Assembly (NCBI GenBank): GCA_029976025.1
Contig: JARKNX010000222.1
Location: 1-64,000, forward strand
DNA length: 64,000 nucleotides
Direction: 5' to 3'
Source: Aggregatilineales bacterium
GTDB lineage: Bacteria; Chloroflexota; Anaerolineae; Aggregatilineales; Ch27
Positions 1 through 9,211 of this stretch are shown in pieces (the stretch's first letter is position 1; every line of letters starts with the position of its first letter). The notes below the pieces were generated by a model. That model was given only the letters and a program-made list of their open reading frames with translations. It was not told the origin of the DNA and did not search any database. The translations under genes were made by a program, and so were the position numbers.

Positions 1-2100
1 GCAGGCAGCCTCGAAGATCGCGCGCACCTGCATCTTGTTCAGGCCGGGCATGGTGATGCCCAGGCGGCAGCCGCGCAGGCCGAGCATCGGGTTGAATTCG
101 CTCAGGTCGGTCACGACAGACAGCAGATGCGTCTTCTCAGCATACTCCGGAGTGTTGGTCTTGCCGGCGCCTTCAAGAAGAGCGACTTCCCTGGTCAGTT
201 CAAGCGCGGAAGGCATGAACTCATGCAGCGGCGGATCGAGCAGACGGATGATAACGGGCAGGCCATCCATCTCCTTGAAGATGCCGTAGAAGTCCTCACG
301 CTGCAGGGGCAGGAGCACCTCATCCAGGACGCGCTGGAATTCTTCATCGGTCTCGGCCAGAATCGCTTCCTGGAACTTCTCGGTGCGATCGCCAAGGAAC
401 ATATGCTCGGTACGGCACAGGCCAATACCCTGCGCGCCGTAGCTGCGAGCGCGGCGTGCCTGCTCCGGATCGTCGGCGTTGGCCCACACCTGCAGCCGGC
501 GGATCTCATCCGCCCACTTCAGGATGGTGTTCAGATAGGGCTGGTCCGCAAACGACGGAGATACGGTCGCCAGCGCGCCCAGGAACACCTCACCGGTTGA
601 GCCATCCAGGGAGACAGTGTCCCCTTCCTTAATGACATGGCCGGCCACGGTGAACTGGCGCTTGGCAAGATCGATCTTGATATCTTCACAGCCGGCCACG
701 CAGGGGATGCCGAGCTGGCGAGCAACTACAGCCGCATGGCTGGTCGCGCCGCCGTGCTGGGTCAGGATACCCTTGGAGGCCAGCATGCCGTGCACGTCAT
801 CAGGCGTAGTCTCCGGCCGGACAAGGATAACCTTCTTGCCCTCTTCCTTCGCCATCTTCTCAGCGGTATCCGCGTCCAGGTAGACCTGGCCAACCGCCGC
901 ACCCGGAGAAGCGTTCAGGCCCTTGGCCAGCCGGGTCGCCGCCTTGCGGACAGCATCATCAAAGCGCGGGTGCATGAGCTGATCAATCTGGAAGGCCTCA
1001 ATACGGGAGACAGCCTGCTCCTTGGTGATCAGGCCCTCTTCCACCATGTCCACGGCAATCTTGACCGCGGCGGCGGCAGTGCGCTTGCCGTTACGGGTCT
1101 GGAGCATGTAGAGTATGCCGTTTTCGATGGTGAACTCCATGTCCTGCATATCCTGGTAGTGCTTCTCCAGGATGCTGGAGACTTCCATCAGCTTATTGAA
1201 GGCTTCCGGAGCTTCTTCTTTGAGCTTGTGGACTTCGGTGGGCGTACGGGCGCCGGAGACGACATCTTCGCCCTGCGCGTTAAACAGGTACTCCCCGTAG
1301 AAGTCGTTCTCACCGTTGGCGGGATTGCGGGTGAAAGCTACACCAGAGCCAGAGTCTTCGCCGACATTGCCGAAGACCATGCACTGGATGTTGACAGCGG
1401 TGCCGAGGTTGTGGGGGATATTGGTCGCGTTGCGGTAGTCAATAGCGCGCTTGCCGTTCCAGGACTTGAACACGGCTTCGATCGCCAGCTTGAGCTGCTC
1501 CCAGGGGTCCTGTGGGAATTCGCGCTCGCCTTCCTTCGCGATCAGGTCCTCGAACTGCTTAACGGCCTTCTGCCAGCCCGCCGGAGAGACGTCAGTATCG
1601 TTCTTGACGCCTTCTTCAGCCTTGACAGACTTGATGATCTCCTCAAAGCGGCTGCTGTGGACGCCCAGCACGACATCGCCGAACATCTGCACCAGGCGGC
1701 GGTAGGAATCCCAGGCAAAGCGATCGCCGGCCTTCGCGGCCACAATTGTCACGGTCTGGTCATTCAGGCCCAGGTTGAGGATGGTATCCATCATGCCAGG
1801 CATCGAGAATTTGGCGCCGGAACGGACCGAAACCAGCAACGGGTCGGACGGGTCGGCGAATCGACGCCCCATCTTCTTGTTGAGGACTTCCATGCCCTCC
1901 AGAACCTGCTCCCACAGCCCTCCCGGAAGCTGGTTGTTGTTGCCCAGATACGCCAGGCAGGCTTCAGTCGTGCACGTGAAGCCGGGCGGCACCGGGAGTC
2001 CCAGCGAGGTCATCTCAGCCAGGCCCGAGCCTTTGCCGCCGAGCAAGTCGCGCATTGACGCGTTACCCTCTTCAAAGAGGTAGACCCACTTCTTAGACAT
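1..2100 (-). CDS. ppdK: Pyruvate, phosphate dikinase (3' end outside window)
   Basis: PPDK interconverts pyruvate, ATP and Pi with PEP, AMP and PPi in central carbon metabolism. The ATG is at 2098-2100 on the minus strand, and the frame stays open to the left edge, giving 700 residues of an enzyme usually near 880. The N-terminus reads KKWVYLFEEGN...LLGGKGSGLAEM, typical of the ATP-grasp nucleotide-binding domain, followed by LGLPVPPGFTCTTEAC. The phosphohistidine domain has GGATSHAAVVAR. Its catalytic His is residue 455, at 736-738, the same number as in the classical clostridial enzyme. The PEP/pyruvate-binding barrel continues beyond base 1. A long plus-strand ORF across this region is an antisense shadow. 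The identification is secure; whether the gene is intact cannot be seen here. Confidence 0.96.
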   Translation of the reverse strand, partial: MSKKWVYLFEEGNASMRDLLGGKGSGLAEMTSLGLPVPPGFTCTTEACLAYLGNNNQLPGGLWEQVLEGMEVLNKKMGRRFADPSDPLLVSVRSGAKFSMPGMMDTILNLGLNDQTVTIVAAKAGDRFAWDSYRRLVQMFGDVVLGVHSSRFEEIIKSVKAEEGVKNDTDVSPAGWQKAVKQFEDLIAKEGEREFPQDPWEQLKLAIEAVFKSWNGKRAIDYRNATNIPHNLGTAVNIQCMVFGNVGEDSGSGVAFTRNPANGENDFYGEYLFNAQGEDVVSGARTPTEVHKLKEEAPEAFNKLMEVSSILEKHYQDMQDMEFTIENGILYMLQTRNGKRTAAAAVKIAVDMVEEGLITKEQAVSRIEAFQIDQLMHPRFDDAVRKAATRLAKGLNASPGAAVGQVYLDADTAEKMAKEEGKKVILVRPETTPDDVHGMLASKGILTQHGGATSHAAVVARQLGIPCVAGCEDIKIDLAKRQFTVAGHVIKEGDTVSLDGSTGEVFLGALATVSPSFADQPYLNTILKWADEIRRLQVWANADDPEQARRARSYGAQGIGLCRTEHMFLGDRTEKFQEAILAETDEEFQRVLDEVLLPLQREDFYGIFKEMDGLPVIIRLLDPPLHEFMPSALELTREVALLEGAGKTNTPEYAEKTHLLSVVTDLSEFNPMLGLRGCRLGITMPGLNKMQVRAIFEAAC

Positions 2101-2424
2101 ACTCTTTCCTTTCCATATAACCGCGGGTGGTTATTTGAATCTCCCACGCTACGCCAGATAACGGGAGCAACGTTCGCGCCAGTGTGAAATTACTTCCTTC
2201 GCACAGGGCCTGCTACAGCCTTACCCTTCCGGGGCAATGACCGGAGCGATTATACCATACTGCAAGCCAGAATCCTCTTTTCCGGATATGGCAAAAGGCT
2301 GGATTATGATGTGCAAAAGATCAGAATCGCACCCTTCTGGACGAATCTCATGCAGATTAAGCAAAATACGGGTAGAATTCATTTCGGCGGAGCACAGTAA
2401 CTGGAACTGGCAGTGGGCCTGGTT
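2101..2424. other. Divergent intergenic region between ppdK and the kinase gene
   Basis: This 324-bp gap separates divergent ppdK and the Ser/Thr kinase gene. It holds an extended -10 for ppdK at 2249-2257 on the minus strand. A weaker plus-strand hexamer, TAGAAT at 2373-2378, has no good -35 and lies about 47 nt before the kinase ATG. Small ORFs here have no start-site support. No further structure was recognised. Confidence 0.5.
2249..2257 (-). promoter_or_regulatory. Extended -10 promoter element for ppdK
   Basis: On the minus strand this reads TGGTATAAT, an extended -10 (TG-n-TATAAT). No convincing -35 lies 16-18 nt upstream, as expected for extended -10 promoters. The predicted start near 2242 would give ppdK a 5' leader of about 140 nt. 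The same nine bases precede tmRNA. Confidence 0.55.
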
Positions 2425-3651
2425 ATGAGCACTCAAGAGACGCTTCTCAACAATCGTTACCGTCTGGTTTCGCAGCAGGGATCGGGCGGCATGGCGGTCA
2501 TTTACAGGGCCTTTGACCAGGTCCTCAAGCGCCCGGTTGCGATCAAGATTTTGCGCCCCAGCCTGATCACTGATCCCTCCTTCCTGACCCGCTTTCAGAA
2601 CGAAGCACAGAACGTCGCCCGCCTCACCCATCCTAATATCGTCACCGTGCATGATGTCGGTCAGGACCGCAACACGCACTATATCGTCATGGAGTTTGTG
2701 GATGGGCAGGACCTCAAGAAGCTGATCCGCGCGGAGGCCCCGTTCAGCGTCGGGCGCGCCCTGAATCTGGCGATACAGATTTGCGCCGGGGTCGGCTACG
2801 CGCACCGCTCCGGGCTTGTCCACGCCGATGTCAAGCCGCAAAACGTGCTGGTCGCAGAAGGCGATCTGGTCAAAGTAACCGACTTTGGCATTGCTCAGGC
2901 GCTATCCGATGCTGCCATCGGTGAGCGCCAGAAGGTGGTATGGGGCAGCCCGCATTACTTCTCCCCGGAACAGGCCCAGGGCGAGCGGCCCACCCCCGCT
3001 TCTGATGTTTATTCGATTGGCATTGTGCTGTTTGAGATGCTGACCGGGCGGCTGCCTTTTATCGGCGCCGACCAGCAGGAGCTAGCCCTGGCGCATATCA
3101 AAGAGCCGCCGCCGCGCGTGACCGAATTCAATCCGTCGGTTCCGGCACAATTGGAACAGATCATCCTCAAGGTGATGTCCAAAGAGCCAGCTTCGCGCTA
3201 CCGCACTGCCGATCAACTGGGCCGTATCCTGATCAGCTATCAGAAGCAAGGGCATCAAACCACCGGCGATATCAGCTCACCGGTGCGCGCGCCTGTGTCC
3301 GGCGCGCCGCCAACAGTAGCCGGGGTGGCCTCCATCGCGCCACCTGCCGCCCTGCCCGGACACCCCGCGGCAACCGTTGCCGCGCAGCAGCCTGTTGTGC
3401 CGGGGCCGTCTCAACAGACTCCTTACCCGGGCGCCACCCCGCAACCGGCGCCGTATCAGACCACTCCTTCAATGCAGCCGGTGGGCACCCCCCTTTATGC
3501 CACGGCGCCCCAACCGGCCCGCCGGACGCTCGCCGACAGGAAAGAAGAACAGACCAGCAATCTGGTCACCCTGTTTCTGGCTATCCTGGCCCTGGTAGCC
3601 ATACTGGGGCTGATCCCGCTGGTGCTGACCCTGCTGGCCGCCTATCGCTGA
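2425..3651 (+). CDS. Membrane-anchored Hanks-type Ser/Thr protein kinase
   Basis: Predicted signalling kinase of 408 aa using the ATG at 2425; an in-frame GTG at 2413 is possible and neither has a strong Shine-Dalgarno. The kinase domain covers about residues 12-280. It shows a glycine loop GSGGMAVIY (19-27), the VAIK lysine (K41), a catalytic loop HADVKPQN (133-140) and DFG (153-155). The usual HRD arginine is Ala, so this is a non-RD kinase, although the catalytic Asp135 is present. A Pro/Ala/Thr-rich linker (about 290-370) leads to one C-terminal membrane helix rich in Leu/Ile. There are no PASTA repeats and almost no extracellular part, so the kinase faces the cytoplasm. It lies divergent from ppdK and upstream of ftsH. 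The substrate is unknown. Confidence 0.9.
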   Translation: MSTQETLLNNRYRLVSQQGSGGMAVIYRAFDQVLKRPVAIKILRPSLITDPSFLTRFQNEAQNVARLTHPNIVTVHDVGQDRNTHYIVMEFVDGQDLKKLIRAEAPFSVGRALNLAIQICAGVGYAHRSGLVHADVKPQNVLVAEGDLVKVTDFGIAQALSDAAIGERQKVVWGSPHYFSPEQAQGERPTPASDVYSIGIVLFEMLTGRLPFIGADQQELALAHIKEPPPRVTEFNPSVPAQLEQIILKVMSKEPASRYRTADQLGRILISYQKQGHQTTGDISSPVRAPVSGAPPTVAGVASIAPPAALPGHPAATVAAQQPVVPGPSQQTPYPGATPQPAPYQTTPSMQPVGTPLYATAPQPARRTLADRKEEQTSNLVTLFLAILALVAILGLIPLVLTLLAAYR

Positions 3652-3663
3652 CGCGCCTCATCA

Positions 3664-3691
3664 TTGTGTTTTGTTCCCGGGACTGTATAAT
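3664..3691 (+). promoter_or_regulatory. Sigma70-type promoter upstream of ftsH
   Basis: TTGTGT (3664-3669), a 16-nt spacer and a perfect TATAAT (3686-3691). The start near 3698 gives ftsH a leader of about 134 nt. The leader contains a short hairpin (ACCG/CGGT) followed by six T at about 3721-3727. Confidence 0.6.
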
Positions 3692-3831
3692 TAATGTTGG
3701 CGAATACCGATACGCCGGTCGTTTTTTCTTGCTTGAGGCAACCCGTGCGTCCCACTATCCCCGGGGCGCAGCAAGCCTGAACGAAATACACCCCAGGTCA
3801 CCCCAATGAGCTGTGGCGGAGGAATTTGTTA

Positions 3832-5766
3832 GTGAACAGTTTTCGGTATCGTAATGTAATCGTCTATGCCCTGGTGGGGATTGCCATTCTGATCATTATG
3901 CTGAGTTTCTGGGGGAGTGGCAGCAAAGCCAACGAAATCTCCATGACTCAGGCGGCCAGCGATGTAAATGCCGGGCAGGTGAAGAGCATCACAGTCGCTG
4001 ACAACGAGATGACTCTCCACTATTACAATGGCAATGTTTCTACTACCCGCAAGGACCCCAGCCAACCCGCACCGGAGCAGTTGCTTGCCCTGGGGGCGAC
4101 CCCGGAGAATCTCCGGGCGGTTGAGTTCACCAATGAAGCCGGCAGCAATCTGGGGGCATGGCTGGCCATCCTGATCAACATCCTGCCTCTGCTGCTTCTG
4201 GGCGGCTTTATCTACCTGATGCTTCGTCAGGCGCAGGGGAGCAACAACCAGGCTATTTCGTTCGGCAAGAGCCGCGCCCGGATGTTCAACAGCGATCAGC
4301 CAACCGTCACCTTCGACGATGTCGCCGGCGTTGACGAAGCGAAAGAGGAACTCCGCGAAGTCGTGGAATTCCTGAAGGAGCCGGAGAAATTCATCCAACT
4401 GGGCGCGCGTATCCCCAAAGGCGTCCTCCTGGTGGGCAGCCCCGGCACCGGCAAAACTCTGCTGGCCAAGGCGGTCGCCGGGGAGGCAGGGGTGCCGTTC
4501 TTCAGCATCTCCGGCTCGGAGTTTGTTGAGATGTTCGTCGGCGTCGGCGCCAGCCGCGTCCGCGATCTGTTTGAACAGGCCAAGCGGCACAGCCCGTGTA
4601 TCGTTTTTGTGGATGAAATCGACGCCGTAGGTCGGCATCGCGGTGCGGGCCTGGGCGGCAGCCACGACGAGCGCGAGCAAACGCTCAACCAGATTCTGGT
4701 GGAGATGGACGGCTTCGACACCGACACCAACGTGATCGTGATAGCCGCTACCAACCGCCCCGATATTCTGGACCCGGCCCTGCTCCGCCCCGGGCGCTTC
4801 GACCGCCAGGTAATCCTGGACCGGCCCGATGTGCGCGGTCGCGAAGCTATCCTGAAAGTCCATGTCAAAGGCAAGCCGCTGGCGAGCGATGTGGACCTGA
4901 ATGCATTGGCCAAGTCCACACCGGGATTCGTTGGCGCCAATCTGGAGAATCTGGTTAACGAAGCAGCCATCGTCGCCGCCCGCAAGAATAAGAAGAGCAT
5001 CGGCCAGCGCGACTTCGAAGAGGCCATTGAGCGGGTCATCCTGGGGCCGGAGCGCAAGAGCCGCGTCATCACCGAACGCGAACGACGGCTGGTGGCCTAC
5101 CATGAGGCCGGACATGCCGTCGCCTTTCACCTGCTCCCGCACAGCGATCCGGTGCGCAAGGTCACCATCGTGCCGCGCGGCATGGCCGGCGGTGTGACCT
5201 GGAACATGCCCGACGAAGATATCAACTACGTCACCGCCAGCCATCTGCGCGATCGGATCGCTGGCGCGCTGGGCGGTCGCGCTGCAGAAGAGATTGTGTT
5301 TGGGGAGATCACGACCGGCGCCATGAGCGATCTGGACCAGATCACCAAGATTGCCCGCGCCATGGTCAAGCGTTACGGCATGAGTCACAAACTCGGCCCA
5401 ATCATCTTCGGCCAGAAGGACGAGCTTGTTTTCCTGGGCCGCGAAATCGGCGAACAGCGGGACTACAGCGAGCATGTTGCTGAAGAGATCGATAAGGAAG
5501 TCAGTCTGATCGTCAGCGAGGAATACGAGCGGGTTAAAATCCTCCTGAATGAGAATCGCGCCACCCTGGACAGGCTGGTGGAGCGCCTGCTGGAAACTGA
5601 GACTGTTAACCAGGAGGAGTTCCTGGAGATCATGGGCGAGGGCAAAGCGGTGCCCGCTCACGATCCGTACAAACCGCCGGCCCGCCCTTCCAGCGAAACG
5701 GCCAAGACGGGCGTCACCGAAGGCGATGCGCCGGCAGCGCTCGGGGCTGCCCCCAGCCCGGCCTGA
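3832..5766 (+). CDS. ftsH: ATP-dependent zinc metalloprotease FtsH
   Basis: Membrane-bound AAA+ protease that extracts and degrades misfolded membrane proteins and short-lived regulators. The GTG at 3832 is chosen because GGCGGAGGAA ends 7 nt upstream; the TTG at 3826 would be too close. The 644-aa product has an N-terminal helix (about 7-27), a short extracytoplasmic domain and a second helix (about 105-130). Walker A is GSPGTGKT (202-209, Ser in place of the usual Pro). Walker B is VFVDEID, and the second region of homology contains RPGRFDRQV. The zinc site is HEAGH (424-428). Length and domain order match the family, with a Pro/Ala-rich tail. It is monocistronic, between its own promoter and a terminator shared with convergent ileS. 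Confidence 0.98.
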   Translation: MNSFRYRNVIVYALVGIAILIIMLSFWGSGSKANEISMTQAASDVNAGQVKSITVADNEMTLHYYNGNVSTTRKDPSQPAPEQLLALGATPENLRAVEFTNEAGSNLGAWLAILINILPLLLLGGFIYLMLRQAQGSNNQAISFGKSRARMFNSDQPTVTFDDVAGVDEAKEELREVVEFLKEPEKFIQLGARIPKGVLLVGSPGTGKTLLAKAVAGEAGVPFFSISGSEFVEMFVGVGASRVRDLFEQAKRHSPCIVFVDEIDAVGRHRGAGLGGSHDEREQTLNQILVEMDGFDTDTNVIVIAATNRPDILDPALLRPGRFDRQVILDRPDVRGREAILKVHVKGKPLASDVDLNALAKSTPGFVGANLENLVNEAAIVAARKNKKSIGQRDFEEAIERVILGPERKSRVITERERRLVAYHEAGHAVAFHLLPHSDPVRKVTIVPRGMAGGVTWNMPDEDINYVTASHLRDRIAGALGGRAAEEIVFGEITTGAMSDLDQITKIARAMVKRYGMSHKLGPIIFGQKDELVFLGREIGEQRDYSEHVAEEIDKEVSLIVSEEYERVKILLNENRATLDRLVERLLETETVNQEEFLEIMGEGKAVPAHDPYKPPARPSSETAKTGVTEGDAPAALGAAPSPA

Positions 5767-5787
5767 TAATCCGGCAGCGCCAAATAT

Positions 5788-5821
5788 AAAAAGGGATGCC
5801 CGCACAGGCGCATCCCTTTTT
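5788..5821. terminator. Bidirectional intrinsic terminator between ftsH and ileS
   Basis: AAAAAGGGATGC (5788-5799) pairs with GCATCCCTTTTT (5810-5821) across a 10-nt loop. A-tract and T-tract flank the GC core, so it can stop both ftsH (plus) and ileS (minus) transcripts. Confidence 0.9.
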
Positions 5822-5883
5822 TATCCTACAGATAGCAGACCGCACAGCGCGCAGCAATCACGCCGCCCGCTTTGCCGCGAAGG

Positions 5884-8800
5884 TCAGCCCGCTTTCCGAA
5901 TACCAATAGTGACCGTCTCCTCATCAATGGCAAACTCCTGGGCGAAAGCGCCGCTCACTGGATCAGCGTTGGTCAGATCGCTGGCCAGCGTCTCGCTGCT
6001 GATATAGCCGGCATAAGCCTTGACCGCTGTAATCAGCGTGGGGGAGCCTGCGTAAGTGATTGCCACGCGATCGCTGATCTCGAAGTCGGCGTCGCGGCGC
6101 ATTATTTGAACGCGGCGGACAATCTCCCGGGCCAGGCCCTCAAGAACCAGATCGTCGCTAAGCGCCGTATTGAGCGCAGCCAGGTAGCCGCCCTCTTCGG
6201 CGATGGCGAAGCCCTCCGCGGCCCCTTGCTTGACTTCACATTCATCCGGGGCAATCTCAAAAACCTGATCATCAAGAGTCAGCACGATCGTCTCGCCGCG
6301 ATCCAGCATCTGCGCCCAGGCCGTGACAGCCTCCGGGCTTCCTTCCCTCAGGGTCTTCTGCACGCGCGGGAAGTCCTTGCCAAACTTCTTGCCCAGCTTG
6401 GCTGGCAGCGGATTGAGGCTGTAAGAAACGACATCCGATGAATTGTCAAGCACTTTCACCGTTTTAACATTCAACTCACTGGCGATCAGGCCGGTGAGCG
6501 CGGCCAGGCTTTCCCGTTCAGCCGGGAAGCGAACAGCAAATGCAGCCTCGGCGAGCGGCTGTCGCACGCGCAGATTGGCGCTCTCGCGCGCGGCGCGGCC
6601 CAGGCTGACCAGCCGCTGGGCCAGGCTCATGGCATCCAGCAGATCAGTGTCGATGGCTGTTTCATCCCAGGCCGGCCACCGGGCCAGATGCACACTGGCC
6701 GGCAGGCTGGAATCGCTGCCCGCGACCAGATTGCGGTAGAGTATTTCGGCCATGAACGGCATCGCCGGCGCCAGCAGGTAGGCCACTGTTGTCAGGCACT
6801 CGTACAGCGTAGCGTAGGCGCTCAGTTTGTCGCTATCGTCTTCAGTCTTCCAGAAGCGGCGGCGCGACAGCCGGACATACCAGTTGCTGAGTTCATCCAC
6901 GAAAGCCTGAATCGGGCGCGTCGCCCCCGGCGCATCATACGTTTCCAGGGCCTGCGTCACCTGCCTGATCAGGGTATGCAGCTCAGCCAGAATCCAGCGA
7001 TCCAGCGGATCGCGATCCGGCAAAGCCGGCGCGGGCTGTTGCGGTGTCCAGCCGTCCAGGTTGGCATAGGTGACGAAGAAACTGTAGGTATTCCACAACG
7101 TCATCCAGAATTTGGTCACGACCTCGCCGACCATATCCATGCTGAAGCGGCGCGGCTCACCGGGCGGGCCGGAGGTGTACATATACCAGCGGAAGGCATC
7201 AGCCCCGTACTTATCGAACACCTGCCAGGGTTCGACAAACGTCTCCTTCCGGCTCTTGGACATCTTCTGGCCGTTGACATCCAGAATATGACCCAGGCAG
7301 ATCACATTGCGGAAGGAGACCTGCTCAAAGAGCATGCTGGCGATAGCGTGCAGGCTGTAGAACCAGCCGCGCGTCTGATCAACCGCCTCGCAGATGTAAT
7401 CGGCGGGATACTGATCGTGGAACATCTCCTGGTTGTAGTAGGGATACCCCCACTGGGCGACCGGCATCGAGCCAGAGTCGAACCAGACATCGATCAGCTC
7501 TGGCACACGGTACATCGTGCCGCGGCCATTGCATTCGCGGCAGGCCCAGTGCACCTCATCCACATAAGGCCGGTGCAGGTCCAGGCGGCTTTGATCCACA
7601 CCGCTCAGGCGGGATAGCTCCTCCACGCCCCCCACGCACAGCATATGCCCGCAGTGGTCGCACACCCAGACCGGCAGCGGTGTGCCCCAGTAACGCTCGC
7701 GGCCCAGCGCCCAGTCCTTGACATCCTCCAGCCAGTTTCCAAAGCGCCCTTCGCGAATATGCTCCGGGACCCAGTTGATGGTGTTATTCAGCTCGATGAG
7801 CTTGTCGCGATAAGCCGTCGTCCGGATAAACCAGGTATCGCGGGCGTAGTAGAGCAGCGGCGAGTCGCAGCGCCAGCAGAACGGGTAGCTGTGCTCGTAG
7901 CGCTCCACTTTGTACATCAGGCCGCGCCCGCGCAGCTCCTGAATGACCAGGGGGTCGGCCTCTTTAACCCACATGCCGCGCCAGGGCGTCACGGAGTCGA
8001 TGAACGTGCCGTCAGGCCGGACGGTTTGCAGCACCGGCAGGTTATGCGCCAGCCCGGTATCCATATCGTCCTGGCCGAACGCCGGAGCAATATGCACGAT
8101 GCCAGAGCCGTCCGTCGTGCTGACGAAATCGCCGCTGACGACATAGGCGTAGTCCCCTTCAACCGGCAGGAAGGTGTACAGCGGGCTGTAATGCTTGCCC
8201 ACCAGATCGCGCCCTTTGTAGCGCCCTATCACACGGTAGGACTCCGGGTTGTGCAGCGCCGAGGAGAGCAGCGTCTCAGCCAGGATCAGCCGCTCGGTGC
8301 TGCCATCCCCCGCCGGGCCTTCCACCAGGACATAATCCACATTCGCGCCGACGGCCAGCGCTACATTGCCCGGCAGGGTCCACGGCGTCGTCGTCCAGAC
8401 CAGGAAGTATGTCCCCGGTTCATCGCGCAGCGGAAAGCGCACGAAGATGCTGGGGTCGGCCACATCCTTGTAGCCCTGCGCCACTTCATGGCTGCTCAAC
8501 GGTGTGCCGCAGCGGGCGCAGTAGGGGACAACCTTCTTGCCCCGGTACAGCAGCTTCTTATCCCAGAACTGGCGCAGAATCCACCAGACCGACTGGATAT
8601 AGTCATTGGCCAGCGTGACGTAAGCATCGTCCAGGCTGACCCAGTAAGCCATGCGCTCGCTGAGTTTCTCCCATTCGTTGATGTAACGAAAAACGCTCTG
8701 GCGGCACTTTTCGTTGAAAGCCGCCACCCCGTAGGCTTCGACCTCGCGCTTGTCGTGCAGGCCAAGCTCTTTCTCGACTTCAATTTCAACCGGCAGTCCG

Positions 8801-9063
8801 TGGGTATCCCATCCGCCCTTGCGGAGGACATAGTACCCGTTCATGGTCTTGTAGCGCGGGAACATATCCTTGAACGCACGGGAAATGACATGGTGCGTGC
8901 CGGGCTGGCCGTTCGCCGTCGGCGGACCCTCGTAGAACACGTACCGGGGGCCGTCGATACGTTCCTGCATTGTGCGCTCAAAGACATGGTTCAAGCGCCA
9001 GAATTCCAGAATTTCGTTTTCAACTGTCGGGATAGATACTTTTGCTGAAACAGGCTTGAACAT
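5884..9063 (-). CDS. ileS: Isoleucyl-tRNA synthetase, IleRS2-like with GxHH signature
   Basis: Charges tRNA-Ile with isoleucine in the cytoplasm. The start is the ATG at 9063 (MFKPVSAKVSIP), preceded by GGAGTGGCGAG; an upstream in-frame GTG at 9138 adds residues unlike the family. At 1,059 aa it is longer than the common bacterial IleRS1 (about 940) and fits the eukaryote-like IleRS2 class. The first class I signature, normally HxGH, reads GTHH (55-58) after GPPTANGQP. KMSKS is intact at 600-604. The CP1 editing domain lies between them and an anticodon-binding C-terminus follows. It lies downstream of the alaX/TPR operon with a 148-nt gap, so it may be co-transcribed. A minus-strand 18-codon ORF (9116-9172) with AAAGGAG upstream lies in that gap. 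No T-box consensus was found. Confidence 0.97.
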   Translation of the reverse strand: MFKPVSAKVSIPTVENEILEFWRLNHVFERTMQERIDGPRYVFYEGPPTANGQPGTHHVISRAFKDMFPRYKTMNGYYVLRKGGWDTHGLPVEIEVEKELGLHDKREVEAYGVAAFNEKCRQSVFRYINEWEKLSERMAYWVSLDDAYVTLANDYIQSVWWILRQFWDKKLLYRGKKVVPYCARCGTPLSSHEVAQGYKDVADPSIFVRFPLRDEPGTYFLVWTTTPWTLPGNVALAVGANVDYVLVEGPAGDGSTERLILAETLLSSALHNPESYRVIGRYKGRDLVGKHYSPLYTFLPVEGDYAYVVSGDFVSTTDGSGIVHIAPAFGQDDMDTGLAHNLPVLQTVRPDGTFIDSVTPWRGMWVKEADPLVIQELRGRGLMYKVERYEHSYPFCWRCDSPLLYYARDTWFIRTTAYRDKLIELNNTINWVPEHIREGRFGNWLEDVKDWALGRERYWGTPLPVWVCDHCGHMLCVGGVEELSRLSGVDQSRLDLHRPYVDEVHWACRECNGRGTMYRVPELIDVWFDSGSMPVAQWGYPYYNQEMFHDQYPADYICEAVDQTRGWFYSLHAIASMLFEQVSFRNVICLGHILDVNGQKMSKSRKETFVEPWQVFDKYGADAFRWYMYTSGPPGEPRRFSMDMVGEVVTKFWMTLWNTYSFFVTYANLDGWTPQQPAPALPDRDPLDRWILAELHTLIRQVTQALETYDAPGATRPIQAFVDELSNWYVRLSRRRFWKTEDDSDKLSAYATLYECLTTVAYLLAPAMPFMAEILYRNLVAGSDSSLPASVHLARWPAWDETAIDTDLLDAMSLAQRLVSLGRAARESANLRVRQPLAEAAFAVRFPAERESLAALTGLIASELNVKTVKVLDNSSDVVSYSLNPLPAKLGKKFGKDFPRVQKTLREGSPEAVTAWAQMLDRGETIVLTLDDQVFEIAPDECEVKQGAAEGFAIAEEGGYLAALNTALSDDLVLEGLAREIVRRVQIMRRDADFEISDRVAITYAGSPTLITAVKAYAGYISSETLASDLTNADPVSGAFAQEFAIDEETVTIGIRKAG

Positions 9064-9211
9064 CTCGCCACTCCGTGGTGTGTCTAAGGCCAACTCACAA
9101 CTCAGATTGCCGCAATCACCATCCGCCCTGCACACCAATCGAGCCAGGCGAGGGTTGACACCACATCGCCATAAGGTGACATCTCCTTTGCGACAGGATC
9201 AAAAACCAGCC

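Noticed and set aside
637-2058. 473-aa plus-strand ORF
   Set aside because: Antisense to ppdK, whose frame carries the complete PPDK signatures; the ORF has no recognisable domain.
3829-5805. 658-aa minus-strand ORF
   Set aside because: Exact antisense shadow of ftsH caused by GC-rich codon use; no ribosome site or domain.
7645-9048. 467-aa plus-strand ORF
   Set aside because: Antisense to ileS; low-complexity His/Arg-rich translation without a family match.
9064-9211. T-box riboswitch upstream of ileS
   Set aside because: No AGGGTGGnACCGCG-type T-box sequence or specifier stem was found on the minus strand.
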